Translations under genes and position numbers: made by a program
Notes under the pieces: generated by a model
The model's input: only the letters and a program-made list of their open reading frames with translations
What the model was told of the DNA's origin: nothing
Database searches by the model: none
From: Pseudomonadota bacterium
GTDB lineage: Bacteria > Pseudomonadota > Alphaproteobacteria > Rhodobacterales > Rhodobacteraceae
Assembly: GCA_027623875.1 (NCBI GenBank)
Contig: JAQBUS010000025.1
Location: forward strand, 1 to 9,232
Reading direction: 5' to 3'
DNA length: 9,232 bases
Part shown: positions 1 to 6,156 of the stretch, one piece after another
Layout: each line of letters starts with the position of its first letter
How positions within the stretch are numbered: the stretch's first letter is position 1

Positions 1-151
1 TTTTCTCAACGACTGGCCGAAGCTCCTTTGCCTTAGGCAAAGTTGTTTTAATTTGCTCGTGCTCTATTAAAGAGCCAGCCATATTACTGAACAACGCTTT
101 ACGATGCTCATGAGTTCTATTTAAACGGCGGTATCCCCGTGCGTGACGCAT
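1..151 (-). CDS. rplQ: 50S ribosomal protein L17, N-terminal part (cut by window edge)
   Basis: L17 is a large-subunit protein near the polypeptide exit side and is normally the last gene of the alpha operon. Fifty codons are visible from the ATG at 151. They begin MRHARGYRRLNRT and continue through SLIEHEQIKTTLPKAKELRP, which is the conserved L17 N-terminus; the bacterial family usually starts MRHR-G--KLNR. A good AAGGA ribosome binding site lies 8-10 nt before the ATG. The gene lies 124 nt after rpoA, a longer gap than most in this cluster. The rest of the protein lies outside the window, so nothing can be said about its C-terminus or the operon's end. Confidence 0.95.
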   Translation of the reverse strand, partial: MRHARGYRRLNRTHEHRKALFSNMAGSLIEHEQIKTTLPKAKELRPVVEK

Positions 152-275
152 AATAATATTCCTTCTTCATTTTTCTTTGTCCGGTATCCGGTGCGTGCCG
201 ATATACTCTCCTTGGGGTACCTTACCCGATATTCCCCACAAATGTGGGCATTTTTGTTTAAATGTATTTATATTC
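152..275 (-). promoter_or_regulatory. rpoA-rplQ intergenic region with three small hairpins
   Basis: This is a 124-nt non-coding gap. In transcript order three short inverted repeats follow one another: CCCAC/GTGGG (235-248, 4-nt loop), GGGTA/TACCC (215-227, 3-nt loop), and TATC-GG/CC-GATA with one bulge (185-203). None is followed by a T-run in the direction of the genes, so they do not look like terminators of this operon. The rplQ ribosome binding site lies downstream of all three. I found no convincing -35/-10 pair. Role is inference: mRNA processing, stability or translational control of rplQ are possible. Confidence 0.4.
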
Positions 276-1292
276 CTAAAAATGATCCTCGAATCTCTTT
301 GCTAGCTCTTCAATGTTCTCTGGGGGCCAGTCAATAATATCCATACCAAGATGTAGAGCCATTCCAGATAAAACCTCTTTAATCTCATTTAAAGATTTTC
401 TTCCGAAATTAGGTGTTCTTAGCATCTCTGCTTCGGTTTTTTGAATCAAGTCTCCAATATACACTATATTATCATTTTTCAGACAATTAGCTGACCTGAC
501 GGAGAGCTCTAGCTCATCAACTTTTTTAAGCAACAAAGGATTAAACTCTAATTGATCTTCGTCATTTTGCGTATTTTCACTCTCTGGTTCGTCAAAGTTA
601 ACAAAGACTGAAAGTTGGTCTTGCAATATTCTTGCTGCAAATGCCACCGCATCATCAGGAGTAACAGATCCGTCCGTCTCTACCGTTAAGGTTAACTTAT
701 CATAATCTAATACCTGACCTTCTCTAGTAGGTTGGACATCATAGCTAACTTTTTTTACAGGGGAGAAGATTGCATCAATAGGAATCAACCCGATTGCTGC
801 TTCTGCAGAACGATTCTGCTCAGCTGAAACATAACCATTCCCACTATCTACTGTGAGCTCCATGGAGAGCTCAGCATCTTGATCTAACTGACAAATTACA
901 TGATCTTTATTTAGTATTTCGATACCTGCTGTCTCAACAATATCACCTGCTGTAACAACACAAGGTCCCTTAACAGACAAAGCCAGTCTCTTAGGGCCTT
1001 CAACTTCCATAAGGAGCGATACACCTTTTAGATTCAAAACTATGTCAGTTACATCCTCTCTTACCCCTGCAACAGAGGAAAACTCATGAAGAACATTATC
1101 AATTTGCACCGCAGTTATAGCACTACCCTGCAAACTACTCATGAGCACTCGCCTTAAGGCGTTACCCATAGTCAACCCGAATCCACGCTCTAGAGGTTCC
1201 ACAATTATTGTGGCCTTTTTCTGTGGGTCGCTGCCATGCTTTACATCAAGCTGACCTGGTTTGATAAGTTCTTGCCAATTCTTATGGATCAT
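276..1292 (-). CDS. rpoA: DNA-directed RNA polymerase subunit alpha
   Basis: Alpha dimerises to nucleate RNA polymerase assembly, and its C-terminal domain contacts UP elements and activators. The 338 residues match the usual alphaproteobacterial length. The N-terminal domain (about 1-233) has the conserved VEPLERGFGLTMGNALRRVL block at 31-50 used in dimerisation and beta contact. An acidic, Asn-rich linker follows at about 234-250. The C-terminal domain (about 255-320) carries SVRSANCLKN, placing Arg266 where E. coli has DNA-binding Arg265, and TPNFGRKSLNEIKEVL at 293-308. The ATG at 1292 is preceded by a strong GGAGG with a 7-nt spacer. It is separated from rpsK by a structured 107-nt gap. 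rpsD, which precedes rpoA in E. coli, is absent. The protein appears intact. Confidence 0.98.
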   Translation of the reverse strand: MIHKNWQELIKPGQLDVKHGSDPQKKATIIVEPLERGFGLTMGNALRRVLMSSLQGSAITAVQIDNVLHEFSSVAGVREDVTDIVLNLKGVSLLMEVEGPKRLALSVKGPCVVTAGDIVETAGIEILNKDHVICQLDQDAELSMELTVDSGNGYVSAEQNRSAEAAIGLIPIDAIFSPVKKVSYDVQPTREGQVLDYDKLTLTVETDGSVTPDDAVAFAARILQDQLSVFVNFDEPESENTQNDEDQLEFNPLLLKKVDELELSVRSANCLKNDNIVYIGDLIQKTEAEMLRTPNFGRKSLNEIKEVLSGMALHLGMDIIDWPPENIEELAKRFEDHF

Positions 1293-1399
1293 ATTTGTGC
1301 CTCCATACTAGTCTATGCTTTATGTCCAAAAAACATAGACGCCCGAGGTTAAAGTAATACCTCAAATATGCTTTCGGGAGCATACTGAGTTGTTAAAAA
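1293..1399 (-). promoter_or_regulatory. rpsK-rpoA structured intergenic leader
   Basis: This 107-nt gap is unusually rich in inverted repeats on the transcribed strand. Visible pairs are TATGCT/AGCATA (1380-1385 with 1368-1373, 6-nt loop), GAGGT/ACCTC (1359-1363 with 1345-1349), and GTCTATG/CATAGAC (1334-1340 with 1311-1317). An alternative pair, AAAGCATA (1368-1375) with TATGTTTT (1330-1337, one G-U), excludes the first and third. The rpoA GGAGG site lies just after the last repeat. A run of six T occurs at about 1328-1333 but does not directly follow a GC-rich stem. Regulatory function is inference; conservation has not been checked. Confidence 0.4.
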
Positions 1400-1789
1400 T
1401 TATACGCGTCGACGCTTCGGTGGCCTACAACCATTATGTGCCATTGGAGTAACATCTCTGATTGACGAGATCTGAAAACCAAGAGTCGCCAGTGCCCTCA
1501 AGGCACTCTCTCGACCCGATCCAGGGCCTTGCACTTCAACCTCTAGCGTTCTAACGCCATGCTCCTGTGCCTTTTGACCAGCATCCTCGGCTGCCATTTG
1601 AGCGGCGTAAGGTGTCGACTTCCTTGAACCTTTAAAACCTACTGTCCCAGCAGAAGACCACGCAATTGCATTGCCTTGCGCGTCTGAAATTAAAATTTTG
1701 GTATTGTTGAATGAAGAGTTAACATGCGCTACTCCGGCCGCTATATTTTTACGGACCTTCTTCTTTGATTTAGTTTTTTCTCTTGCCAT
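1400..1789 (-). CDS. rpsK: 30S ribosomal protein S11
   Basis: S11 sits on the platform of the small subunit and helps form the mRNA exit (Shine-Dalgarno) region. The 129-residue length is standard. Recognisable blocks are GVAHVNSSFNNTKILISDAQG at about 19-39, the GFKGSRKSTPYAAQMAAEDA region, the signature VQGPGSGRESALRAL, and the highly conserved C-terminus DVTPMAHNGCRPPKRRRV. The N-terminus is a lysine-rich basic tail. The ATG at 1789 has an AGGGG ribosome binding site, and only 10 nt separate it from rpsM, so the two are surely cotranscribed. No defect is visible. Confidence 0.98.
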   Translation of the reverse strand: MAREKTKSKKKVRKNIAAGVAHVNSSFNNTKILISDAQGNAIAWSSAGTVGFKGSRKSTPYAAQMAAEDAGQKAQEHGVRTLEVEVQGPGSGRESALRALATLGFQISSIRDVTPMAHNGCRPPKRRRV

Positions 1790-1799
1790 TGTTTTTCCC

Positions 1800-2168
1800 C
1801 TACTTCTTCTTGCCGGCTATGGCCCGTGCAGGGCCTTTTCGAGTACGGGCATTCGTATGAGTTCGTTGACCCCGGACAGGTAAATTTCTACGGTGTCGTA
1901 AACCTATATAGCAACCAGAATCCATTAAACGTTTTACATTCAACTGCACCCCTCGGCGAAGATCACCTTCCACCTCAAAGTTTGCATCTATATACTCACG
2001 TATCTGTAACATCTCACTATCGGTTAGCTCATTCATACGTCGCGACTGGTCAAGGCCTAAGGCCTCGCAGATTATTTTCGCTGAAGAAGCACCTATACCT
2101 GTTATATAAGTTAAAGAAATGGGAACTCTTTTCCCATCGGGCAAATTAACGCCAGCTATTCGAGCCAA
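1800..2168 (-). CDS. rpsM: 30S ribosomal protein S13, TTG start
   Basis: S13 lies in the head of the small subunit and contacts the P-site tRNA and the subunit bridge with L5. I place the start at the TTG at 2168, giving 122 residues beginning (M)ARIAGVNLPDGKRVP, exactly where the family starts. An AAAGGA motif sits 8 nt upstream. A GTG at 2219 opens the same frame 17 codons earlier, but the added residues match nothing in S13 and no ribosome binding site precedes it. The core includes the helix-hairpin-like YITGIGASSAKIICEALG and the C-terminal RHRRNLPVRGQRTHTNARTRKGP tail that reaches towards tRNA. It is followed after 10 nt by rpsK. Confidence 0.95.
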   Translation of the reverse strand: MARIAGVNLPDGKRVPISLTYITGIGASSAKIICEALGLDQSRRMNELTDSEMLQIREYIDANFEVEGDLRRGVQLNVKRLMDSGCYIGLRHRRNLPVRGQRTHTNARTRKGPARAIAGKKK

Positions 2169-2356
2169 TTTGATATTCCTTTCAAGTCGCGGTTCCGTAA
2201 TATCAGAACCTTTTTTCACAACATAAAATAGTTTATTCTCGTAAAACTATCCCATAAATTTGTTTTTCATTAAAGCAATACATTTAGCCCAAACTTAAAA
2301 CAATTCAGAATTGGTTGAGTAAGGTCTTTTAAACTCACCGTCAAGTAGAGTTTAAC
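2169..2356 (-). promoter_or_regulatory. AT-rich adk-rpsM gap, possible promoter region
   Basis: This 188-nt gap is the longest in the window and is strongly AT-rich. A TTGACG at 2339-2344 matches the alphaproteobacterial -35 consensus well, but the hexamer 17 nt downstream (TACTCA, 2316-2321) is a poor -10. Other weak candidates exist (TTGTTT with TATTGC at 17 nt). A short palindrome CAATTCAGAATTG lies at 2301-2313. No T-tailed GC-rich hairpin is seen, so there is no evidence of termination after adk. A promoter for the rpsM-rpsK-rpoA-rplQ unit is plausible from position but not demonstrated. Confidence 0.35.
2177..2182 (-). promoter_or_regulatory. Ribosome binding site deciding the rpsM TTG start
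   Basis: AAAGGA on the minus strand lies 8 nt before the TTG at 2168. The alternative upstream GTG at 2219 is preceded only by T-rich sequence without a purine-rich motif. This supports the shorter, family-length S13. Confidence 0.75.
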
Positions 2357-3001
2357 TTAATTTTCCAAAATTTTTATTATATTTTTTTCAACGATATCAA
2401 TATCTAAAAGTCCATTAACCGAACTCAAAATTCCTTTTGCATAATAGTAACCAATTAAAGGCGAAGTCTTCTTATAATACTCCATTAAACGTATACTAAG
2501 ACTGCTGGCATTATCGTCCGCTCGCTTAATAAGGTTACTAGAGTCGCATTTTTTACATTTATCGCTCTGATCAAAAGGACTATCTGTCTCATGATAAACT
2601 TCGCCACACTTAGAACAAGAGTAACGCCCCGTGATCCGTTGCACCAAATCACCATCGTTCACTTGAATCTCTATAACAGCATCCAAACAATTTTTAGTTC
2701 TCTTTAAGAGGTTATCCAACGCGCTTGCTTGTCCTAAGGTCCGCGGAAAACCATCAAAAATAAAACCTCCCTTTGAAGACCCCGAAATCTCATGCTCAAT
2801 TAGACTTATTACGATGTCATCGGTAACAAATTCTCCGGCGTCCATACTTGCGGACACAAGCTCACCTACTTCTGTACCAAAGGATCTTGCATCTCTAAGC
2901 ATGTCTCCGGTAGATAACTGTCTTAAATTGTATCTATCCATCAATCTTCTTGATTGAGTCCCTTTACCAGCTCCAGGTGGTCCAAGAAGAATTATGTTCA
3001 T
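2357..3001 (-). CDS. adk: Adenylate kinase with zinc-type (Cys4) lid
   Basis: This cytosolic enzyme interconverts ATP + AMP with 2 ADP. Its 214 residues match the long bacterial form. The P-loop GPPGAGKGT is at 7-15, followed by the AMP-site STGDMLR at 30-36 and DGFPRT at 83-88. The lid begins with RITGR at 122-126 and carries cysteines at 129, 132, 149 and 152 in two C-x2-C pairs, as in zinc-binding Adk lids; E. coli Adk lacks these. Arg160-Ala-Asp-Asp and Arg171 complete the catalytic arginine set. The ATG at 3001 overlaps the secY stop by 4 nt (ATGA), implying translational coupling. Placement between secY and rpsM is typical of alphaproteobacteria. Confidence 0.97.
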   Translation of the reverse strand: MNIILLGPPGAGKGTQSRRLMDRYNLRQLSTGDMLRDARSFGTEVGELVSASMDAGEFVTDDIVISLIEHEISGSSKGGFIFDGFPRTLGQASALDNLLKRTKNCLDAVIEIQVNDGDLVQRITGRYSCSKCGEVYHETDSPFDQSDKCKKCDSSNLIKRADDNASSLSIRLMEYYKKTSPLIGYYYAKGILSSVNGLLDIDIVEKNIIKILEN

Positions 3002-4353
3002 CGTCTCTGCGGAGCCTTATTCGAACGTCGTTTACCCCGAAGCTGAGATTTTTCAATTAGGCCCTCATACTGGTGAGCAAGAAGATGACTCTGAACCTGT
3101 TGAATGGTGTCCATAGTTACCGAAACAACAATCAAAACTGAGGTCCCTCCAAAATAAAACGGGATGGCCAATTGCGCTCGGAGAATTTCTGGTAAAAGGC
3201 AAACAGCTGCCAGATAGGCCGACCCTAAAACCAAAATACGATTAACTACATACTCGAGATACTCTGCGGTTTTTTTTCCGGGTCTGATACCGGGAATAAA
3301 GCCATTCTGATTCTTTAAATTATCTGCCACTTCATCAGGCTTAAACGACACGTTAAATGTATAAAAGTATGCAAAAAAAGCAATCATCGCGGTATAGAAT
3401 AATAAATAAAGCGGTTGCCCGGGGCCAAAATAGGCTAGGACCGTAGACATAATTGAACTGGTTTGCGTTCCAGAAAATGTACTGACTGTTGTTGGAAGAA
3501 GAAGTAATGAAGATGCGAAAATAGCCGGGATAACGCCTGCTGGGTTAACTTTGACCGGTAAATTAGATGCTCCCCCATCATACACCTTCATCCCGACTTG
3601 TCTTCTGGGGTATTGAATGTGGATCTTCCTTAATGCTCTTTCCATAAATACCACAAATGTAATAGTAGCGATTATAACTAGCAATACAGCTATGATTGCA
3701 AGAGGACTTACTGAACCTGATCTACCCTGAGCAAAAAACCTAGCAAGAGCTGCTGGGACCTCAGCGATAATTCCGACAAAGATTATCAACGAAATGCCAT
3801 TCCCAATTCCTCTAGATGTAATTTGCTCACCCAACCACATGAGAAACATTGTGCCTCCCACCAGTGTGATTATACAAGTTACTCTAAAAAATAGTCCTGG
3901 CTCGGTTACCAATCCGGACCCTTCTAGGCCAACAGAAAGGCCATAAGCCTGTAAAGTAGCCAGAAATACTGTGCCTATTCTAGTATACCGGTTAATCTTT
4001 CTACGACCCTGCTCCCCTTCTTTTTTTAACTGTTCGAAATGTGGGACCATTGCAGTCATTAACTGAACTATAATGGACGCCGATATATAGGGCATGATAC
4101 CTAGAGCAAAAAGGCCCATCCGACCAATAGCACCCCCAGTAAACATATTTAGGATACCGCCAATACCCGCGGCTGCCTGATCCATGAACGAGCGTAAAGC
4201 GTTGGAATCTATTCCCGGGACTGGAATATATGTCCCAAGTCTATAAACAATAAGAAGTCCCAAGGCGAATAAAATTCTCTGGCGTAGTTCGGTCGCTTTA
4301 CCAAAAGCGGACCAACTCATATTTTGTGCCATCTGTTCTGCTGCAGAAGCCAT
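2998..4353 (-). CDS. secY: Preprotein translocase subunit SecY
   Basis: SecY is the channel of the Sec translocon in the inner membrane. From the ATG at 4353 it has 451 residues. Ten hydrophobic segments can be placed at roughly 26-44, 81-101, 124-143, 157-176, 184-203, 216-236, 272-290, 316-336, 373-392 and 398-414, with a glycine-rich plug region at 62-80. Conserved stretches include MPYISASIIVQLM (87-99), GIGNGISLIIF (182-192) and the cytosolic PGIRPGKKTAEYL loop (354-366) that contacts SecA or the ribosome. I chose this ATG because MASAAEQMA is the usual alphaproteobacterial start; a TTG at 4374 would add seven residues. The ribosome binding site is weak for both. It has its own upstream gap with a candidate promoter and overlaps adk by 4 nt. 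Confidence 0.97.
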   Translation of the reverse strand: MASAAEQMAQNMSWSAFGKATELRQRILFALGLLIVYRLGTYIPVPGIDSNALRSFMDQAAAGIGGILNMFTGGAIGRMGLFALGIMPYISASIIVQLMTAMVPHFEQLKKEGEQGRRKINRYTRIGTVFLATLQAYGLSVGLEGSGLVTEPGLFFRVTCIITLVGGTMFLMWLGEQITSRGIGNGISLIIFVGIIAEVPAALARFFAQGRSGSVSPLAIIAVLLVIIATITFVVFMERALRKIHIQYPRRQVGMKVYDGGASNLPVKVNPAGVIPAIFASSLLLLPTTVSTFSGTQTSSIMSTVLAYFGPGQPLYLLFYTAMIAFFAYFYTFNVSFKPDEVADNLKNQNGFIPGIRPGKKTAEYLEYVVNRILVLGSAYLAAVCLLPEILRAQLAIPFYFGGTSVLIVVSVTMDTIQQVQSHLLAHQYEGLIEKSQLRGKRRSNKAPQRR

Positions 4354-4433
4354 AAGCTTAGACTTTCTTATCAAAAACTGGATACGCCGTAATTTTCTAT
4401 TATATTAGACGTAGATTACTAAAACTCAACGCA

Positions 4434-4462
4434 ATTATAATGCTGTTATTAACCCCGCGCAA
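4434..4462 (-). promoter_or_regulatory. Candidate sigma-70-type promoter upstream of secY
   Basis: On the minus strand TTGCGC (4457-4462) and a perfect TATAAT (4434-4439) are separated by exactly 17 nt (4440-4456). Transcription would begin near 4427, giving a leader of about 75 nt before the secY ATG. This gap (4354-4478) is the only long one inside the otherwise tight spc cluster, which makes an internal promoter for secY-adk reasonable. The -35 matches consensus only in TTG, and the region is AT-rich, so a chance match remains possible. Confidence 0.5.
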
Positions 4463-4478
4463 CCAAACCGATTAATAG

Positions 4479-4943
4479 TTAATCTAAAGACGCCGTCTTC
4501 AAAACACCACCCATTTTTTCCACGACTTCAATTGCCGATTTAGATGCACCGGTTACAACCAAGTTTAGCTTAGAACTCAAAGTGCCCTTAGCTAAAACCC
4601 TAACCCCGTCCAACTTCCGCCGAACGATACCGGTGGTTGCTAACACTTCTTCATTTATTTCTATAGTTGGGTCCAACTTTTTTGCATCAATAAATTTTTG
4701 GAGAATACCCAAATTAATTACTGCAAACTTTTTGCGATTAGGTTTATTAAAACCCCTTTTTGGTAAACGCATATAAAGAGGCATTTGGCCACCTTCGTAA
4801 CCATTGAGAGACACACCAGATCTTGACTTTTGTCCCTTTATTCCCCGGCCCGCAGTTTTACCTTTGCCAGATCCAGGACCACGGCCCACTCTCTTTTTTG
4901 TTCGGTTTGCACCTGGATTATCATGTAATTCATTTAATTTCAT
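4479..4943 (-). CDS. rplO: 50S ribosomal protein L15
   Basis: L15 is a late-assembly large-subunit protein that threads a basic glycine-rich extension into 23S rRNA. Its 154 residues are near the usual length. The N-terminus MKLNELHDNPGA is followed by the signature GRGPGSGKGKTAGRG at about 20-34, then KGQKSRSG and GYEGGQMPLYMRLPKRGF at about 48-65. The C-terminal globular domain ends KMGGVLKTASLD. The ATG at 4943 has a strong AAGGAG with a 9-nt spacer, preceded by a hairpin in the 63-nt gap from rpmD. The stop codon lies within a perfect inverted repeat GATTAA-CTA-TTAATC (4470-4484). Confidence 0.97.
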   Translation of the reverse strand: MKLNELHDNPGANRTKKRVGRGPGSGKGKTAGRGIKGQKSRSGVSLNGYEGGQMPLYMRLPKRGFNKPNRKKFAVINLGILQKFIDAKKLDPTIEINEEVLATTGIVRRKLDGVRVLAKGTLSSKLNLVVTGASKSAIEVVEKMGGVLKTASLD

Positions 4944-4965
4944 GTCGCTCTCTCCTTAGCCGGAA

Positions 4966-4992
4966 TTAACCACCAGCGACGGTAACGGTTAA
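4966..4992 (-). promoter_or_regulatory. Hairpin just upstream of the rplO ribosome binding site
   Basis: On the transcribed strand TTAACC (4987-4992) pairs with GGTTAA (4966-4971). After a 3-nt bulge GTT, ACC (4981-4983) pairs with GGT (4972-4974), leaving a 6-nt loop GTCGCT. This gives nine base pairs. The stem ends 8 nt before the rplO AAGGAG (4952-4957). It fills most of the 63-nt rpmD-rplO gap. No T-run follows, so it is not a terminator. A role in rplO translation or mRNA processing is inference. Confidence 0.45.
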
Positions 4993-5006
4993 ACTCGGCC
5001 TATAAT

Positions 5007-5195
5007 TTATGATTTTTCTTCTATGATCTTAACTAGGTGAGAAATAGAGTCCACCATTCCTCTAACGGAGGGAGTATCCTCCAGTTCTCTCGTTTTCTGC
5101 ATTTTGTTCAGACCCAAGCCCACCAAAGTCGCCCTTTGTTTTGCTGGCCTTCGAATAGGTGAACCTACTTGCTTAACAACTATAGTTTTTGACAT
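5007..5195 (-). CDS. rpmD: 50S ribosomal protein L30
   Basis: L30 is a small large-subunit protein found in many but not all bacteria. The 62-residue protein shows the family pattern: VKQVGSPIRRPAKQRATLVGLGLNK with the conserved RR-P--QR-TL-GLGL core, then the DTPSVRGMVDSISHLVKI segment. The ATG at 5195 follows AAGGA with a good spacer, 9 nt after the rpsE stop. It is the last gene before the hairpin-bearing gap leading to rplO. Its length matches the family. Confidence 0.96.
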   Translation of the reverse strand: MSKTIVVKQVGSPIRRPAKQRATLVGLGLNKMQKTRELEDTPSVRGMVDSISHLVKIIEEKS

Positions 5196-5204
5196 ACTTT
5201 ATCC

Positions 5205-5774
5205 TTAAGCTTCCGCAACTGTTTCAGAAGTAGACTGGTTTACAGGTGATCGAAGAATATCAGCCACCTTTTTTCCACGACGCTGCGCAACCATTCGTGG
5301 ACTAACTTCGCTAACAAGACCATCTATAGTAGCTCTTACCATGTTATATGGGTTTTGAGATCCTATTGATTTTGCTACGACATCCTGGACACCCAACATT
5401 TCAAAAACTGCTCGCATGGGACCCCCTGCTATAATGCCAGTCCCTTGGGGCGCTGTCCTCATAACCACTTTGCCAGCACCATGTCTTCCATTCGTGTCAT
5501 GATGCAAAGTTCTTCCCTCTTTCAGTGGGATACGAACCAACTGACGTTTTGCTTCTTCAGTTGCCTTTCTTATTGCCTCTGGCACCTCTTTAGCTTTTCC
5601 TTTTCCGTAGCCAACGCGACCTTTTTGATCACCCACTACTACGAGTGCCGCAAAACCAAATCTCTTACCACCTTTGACGGTCTTAGAAACTCGATTTATA
5701 GCCACTAGTCGATCCGAAAACTCAGGAGTCTCTTCACGATCTCGGCGGCCTCGATTGCCTGGTTCTTTTGCCAT
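5205..5774 (-). CDS. rpsE: 30S ribosomal protein S5
   Basis: S5 helps form the mRNA entry channel and affects decoding accuracy. I start it at the ATG at 5774 (189 residues). The GTG one codon earlier lies only 4 nt after the AAGGAG, while the ATG has a 7-nt spacer. A charged N-terminus (1-20) leads into the S5 double-stranded-RNA-binding fold with KGGKRFGFAALVVVGDQKGRVG at 34-55 and GYGKAKEVP-like GKGKAKEVPEAIRKA. The C-terminal domain has APQGTGIIAGGPMRAVFEMLG at 108-128, and the tail ends in an acidic, Ser/Thr-rich stretch. The ribosome binding site overlaps the rplR stop, so the two are translationally linked. Confidence 0.97.
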   Translation of the reverse strand: MAKEPGNRGRRDREETPEFSDRLVAINRVSKTVKGGKRFGFAALVVVGDQKGRVGYGKGKAKEVPEAIRKATEEAKRQLVRIPLKEGRTLHHDTNGRHGAGKVVMRTAPQGTGIIAGGPMRAVFEMLGVQDVVAKSIGSQNPYNMVRATIDGLVSEVSPRMVAQRRGKKVADILRSPVNQSTSETVAEA

Positions 5775-5781
5775 CACTTAT

Positions 5782-5787
5782 CTCCTT
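5782..5787 (-). promoter_or_regulatory. Ribosome binding site for rpsE overlapping the rplR stop
   Basis: AAGGAG on the minus strand shares bases with the TAA stop of rplR (5786-5788) and lies 7 nt before the ATG at 5774. It favours ATG over the adjacent GTG at 5777 as the rpsE start. Confidence 0.75.
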
Positions 5788-6145
5788 AAATTTTCAATCC
5801 GCCAACACGTGCGGCCTCAGCCAGTGCCTTAACCTTACCGTGAAACAAAAAGCCACCACGATCAAAATAAGCTTCACTAACTCCAGCCTTAATCGCACGC
5901 TCTGCTAGTACAGCACCAATTGAAGTAGCTGCTTCTATATTGTTTTTCCCAACGACACCCAATGCTTTTTCAAGAGAGGAAGCAGATACTAAAGTTATCC
6001 CCGCCACGTCATCAATTATTTGGGCGCTTATATTTTTATTAGAGCGATGGACAGAAAGTCTCATGCGCCCAACGTTTACTTTTCTTAATTTGTTTCGAAC
6101 GCGCAGGCGGCGCTTTAGAAACAAGGTTCTTTTGCTATTAGCCAT
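5786..6145 (-). CDS. rplR: 50S ribosomal protein L18
   Basis: L18 binds 5S rRNA together with L5 and anchors it to the large subunit. The protein has 119 residues, close to the family length. The N-terminal arginine/lysine-rich tail (KRTLFLKRRLRVRNKLRKV) is followed by RLSVHRSNKNISAQIIDD, a core with TLVSASSLEK, and the C-terminal AYFDRGGFLFHGKVKALAEAARVGGLKI, a strong L18 signature. The ATG at 6145 is 11 nt after the rplF stop. An AGGA lies close before the start, with AGGGA a little further upstream. Confidence 0.97.
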   Translation of the reverse strand: MANSKRTLFLKRRLRVRNKLRKVNVGRMRLSVHRSNKNISAQIIDDVAGITLVSASSLEKALGVVGKNNIEAATSIGAVLAERAIKAGVSEAYFDRGGFLFHGKVKALAEAARVGGLKI

Positions 6146-6156
6146 ATCCTAGGTCC

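Noticed and set aside
235..256. Hairpin CCCAC/GTGGG followed by a T-run on the plus strand, resembling a terminator
   Set aside because: The T-run is on the strand opposite to all genes, the stem has only five pairs, and no plus-strand gene needs terminating here.
143..337. 64-codon open frame on the plus strand across the rplQ-rpoA gap
   Set aside because: It overlaps the starts and ends of two real genes, has no family resemblance, and is explained by chance in AT-rich sequence.
1826..2149. 107-codon open frame on the plus strand opposite rpsM
   Set aside because: It is a shadow of the conserved S13 gene, has no recognisable domain and no ribosome binding site evidence.
4354..4374. Seven-codon N-terminal extension of secY from a TTG
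   Set aside because: The downstream ATG gives the usual MASAAEQM start. The ribosome binding site is weak in both cases, so a small doubt remains.
4470..4484. Perfect inverted repeat GATTAA-CTA-TTAATC across the rplO stop as a terminator
   Set aside because: The stem is almost all A-T with a 3-nt loop and no T-run follows, so it is unlikely to stop transcription.
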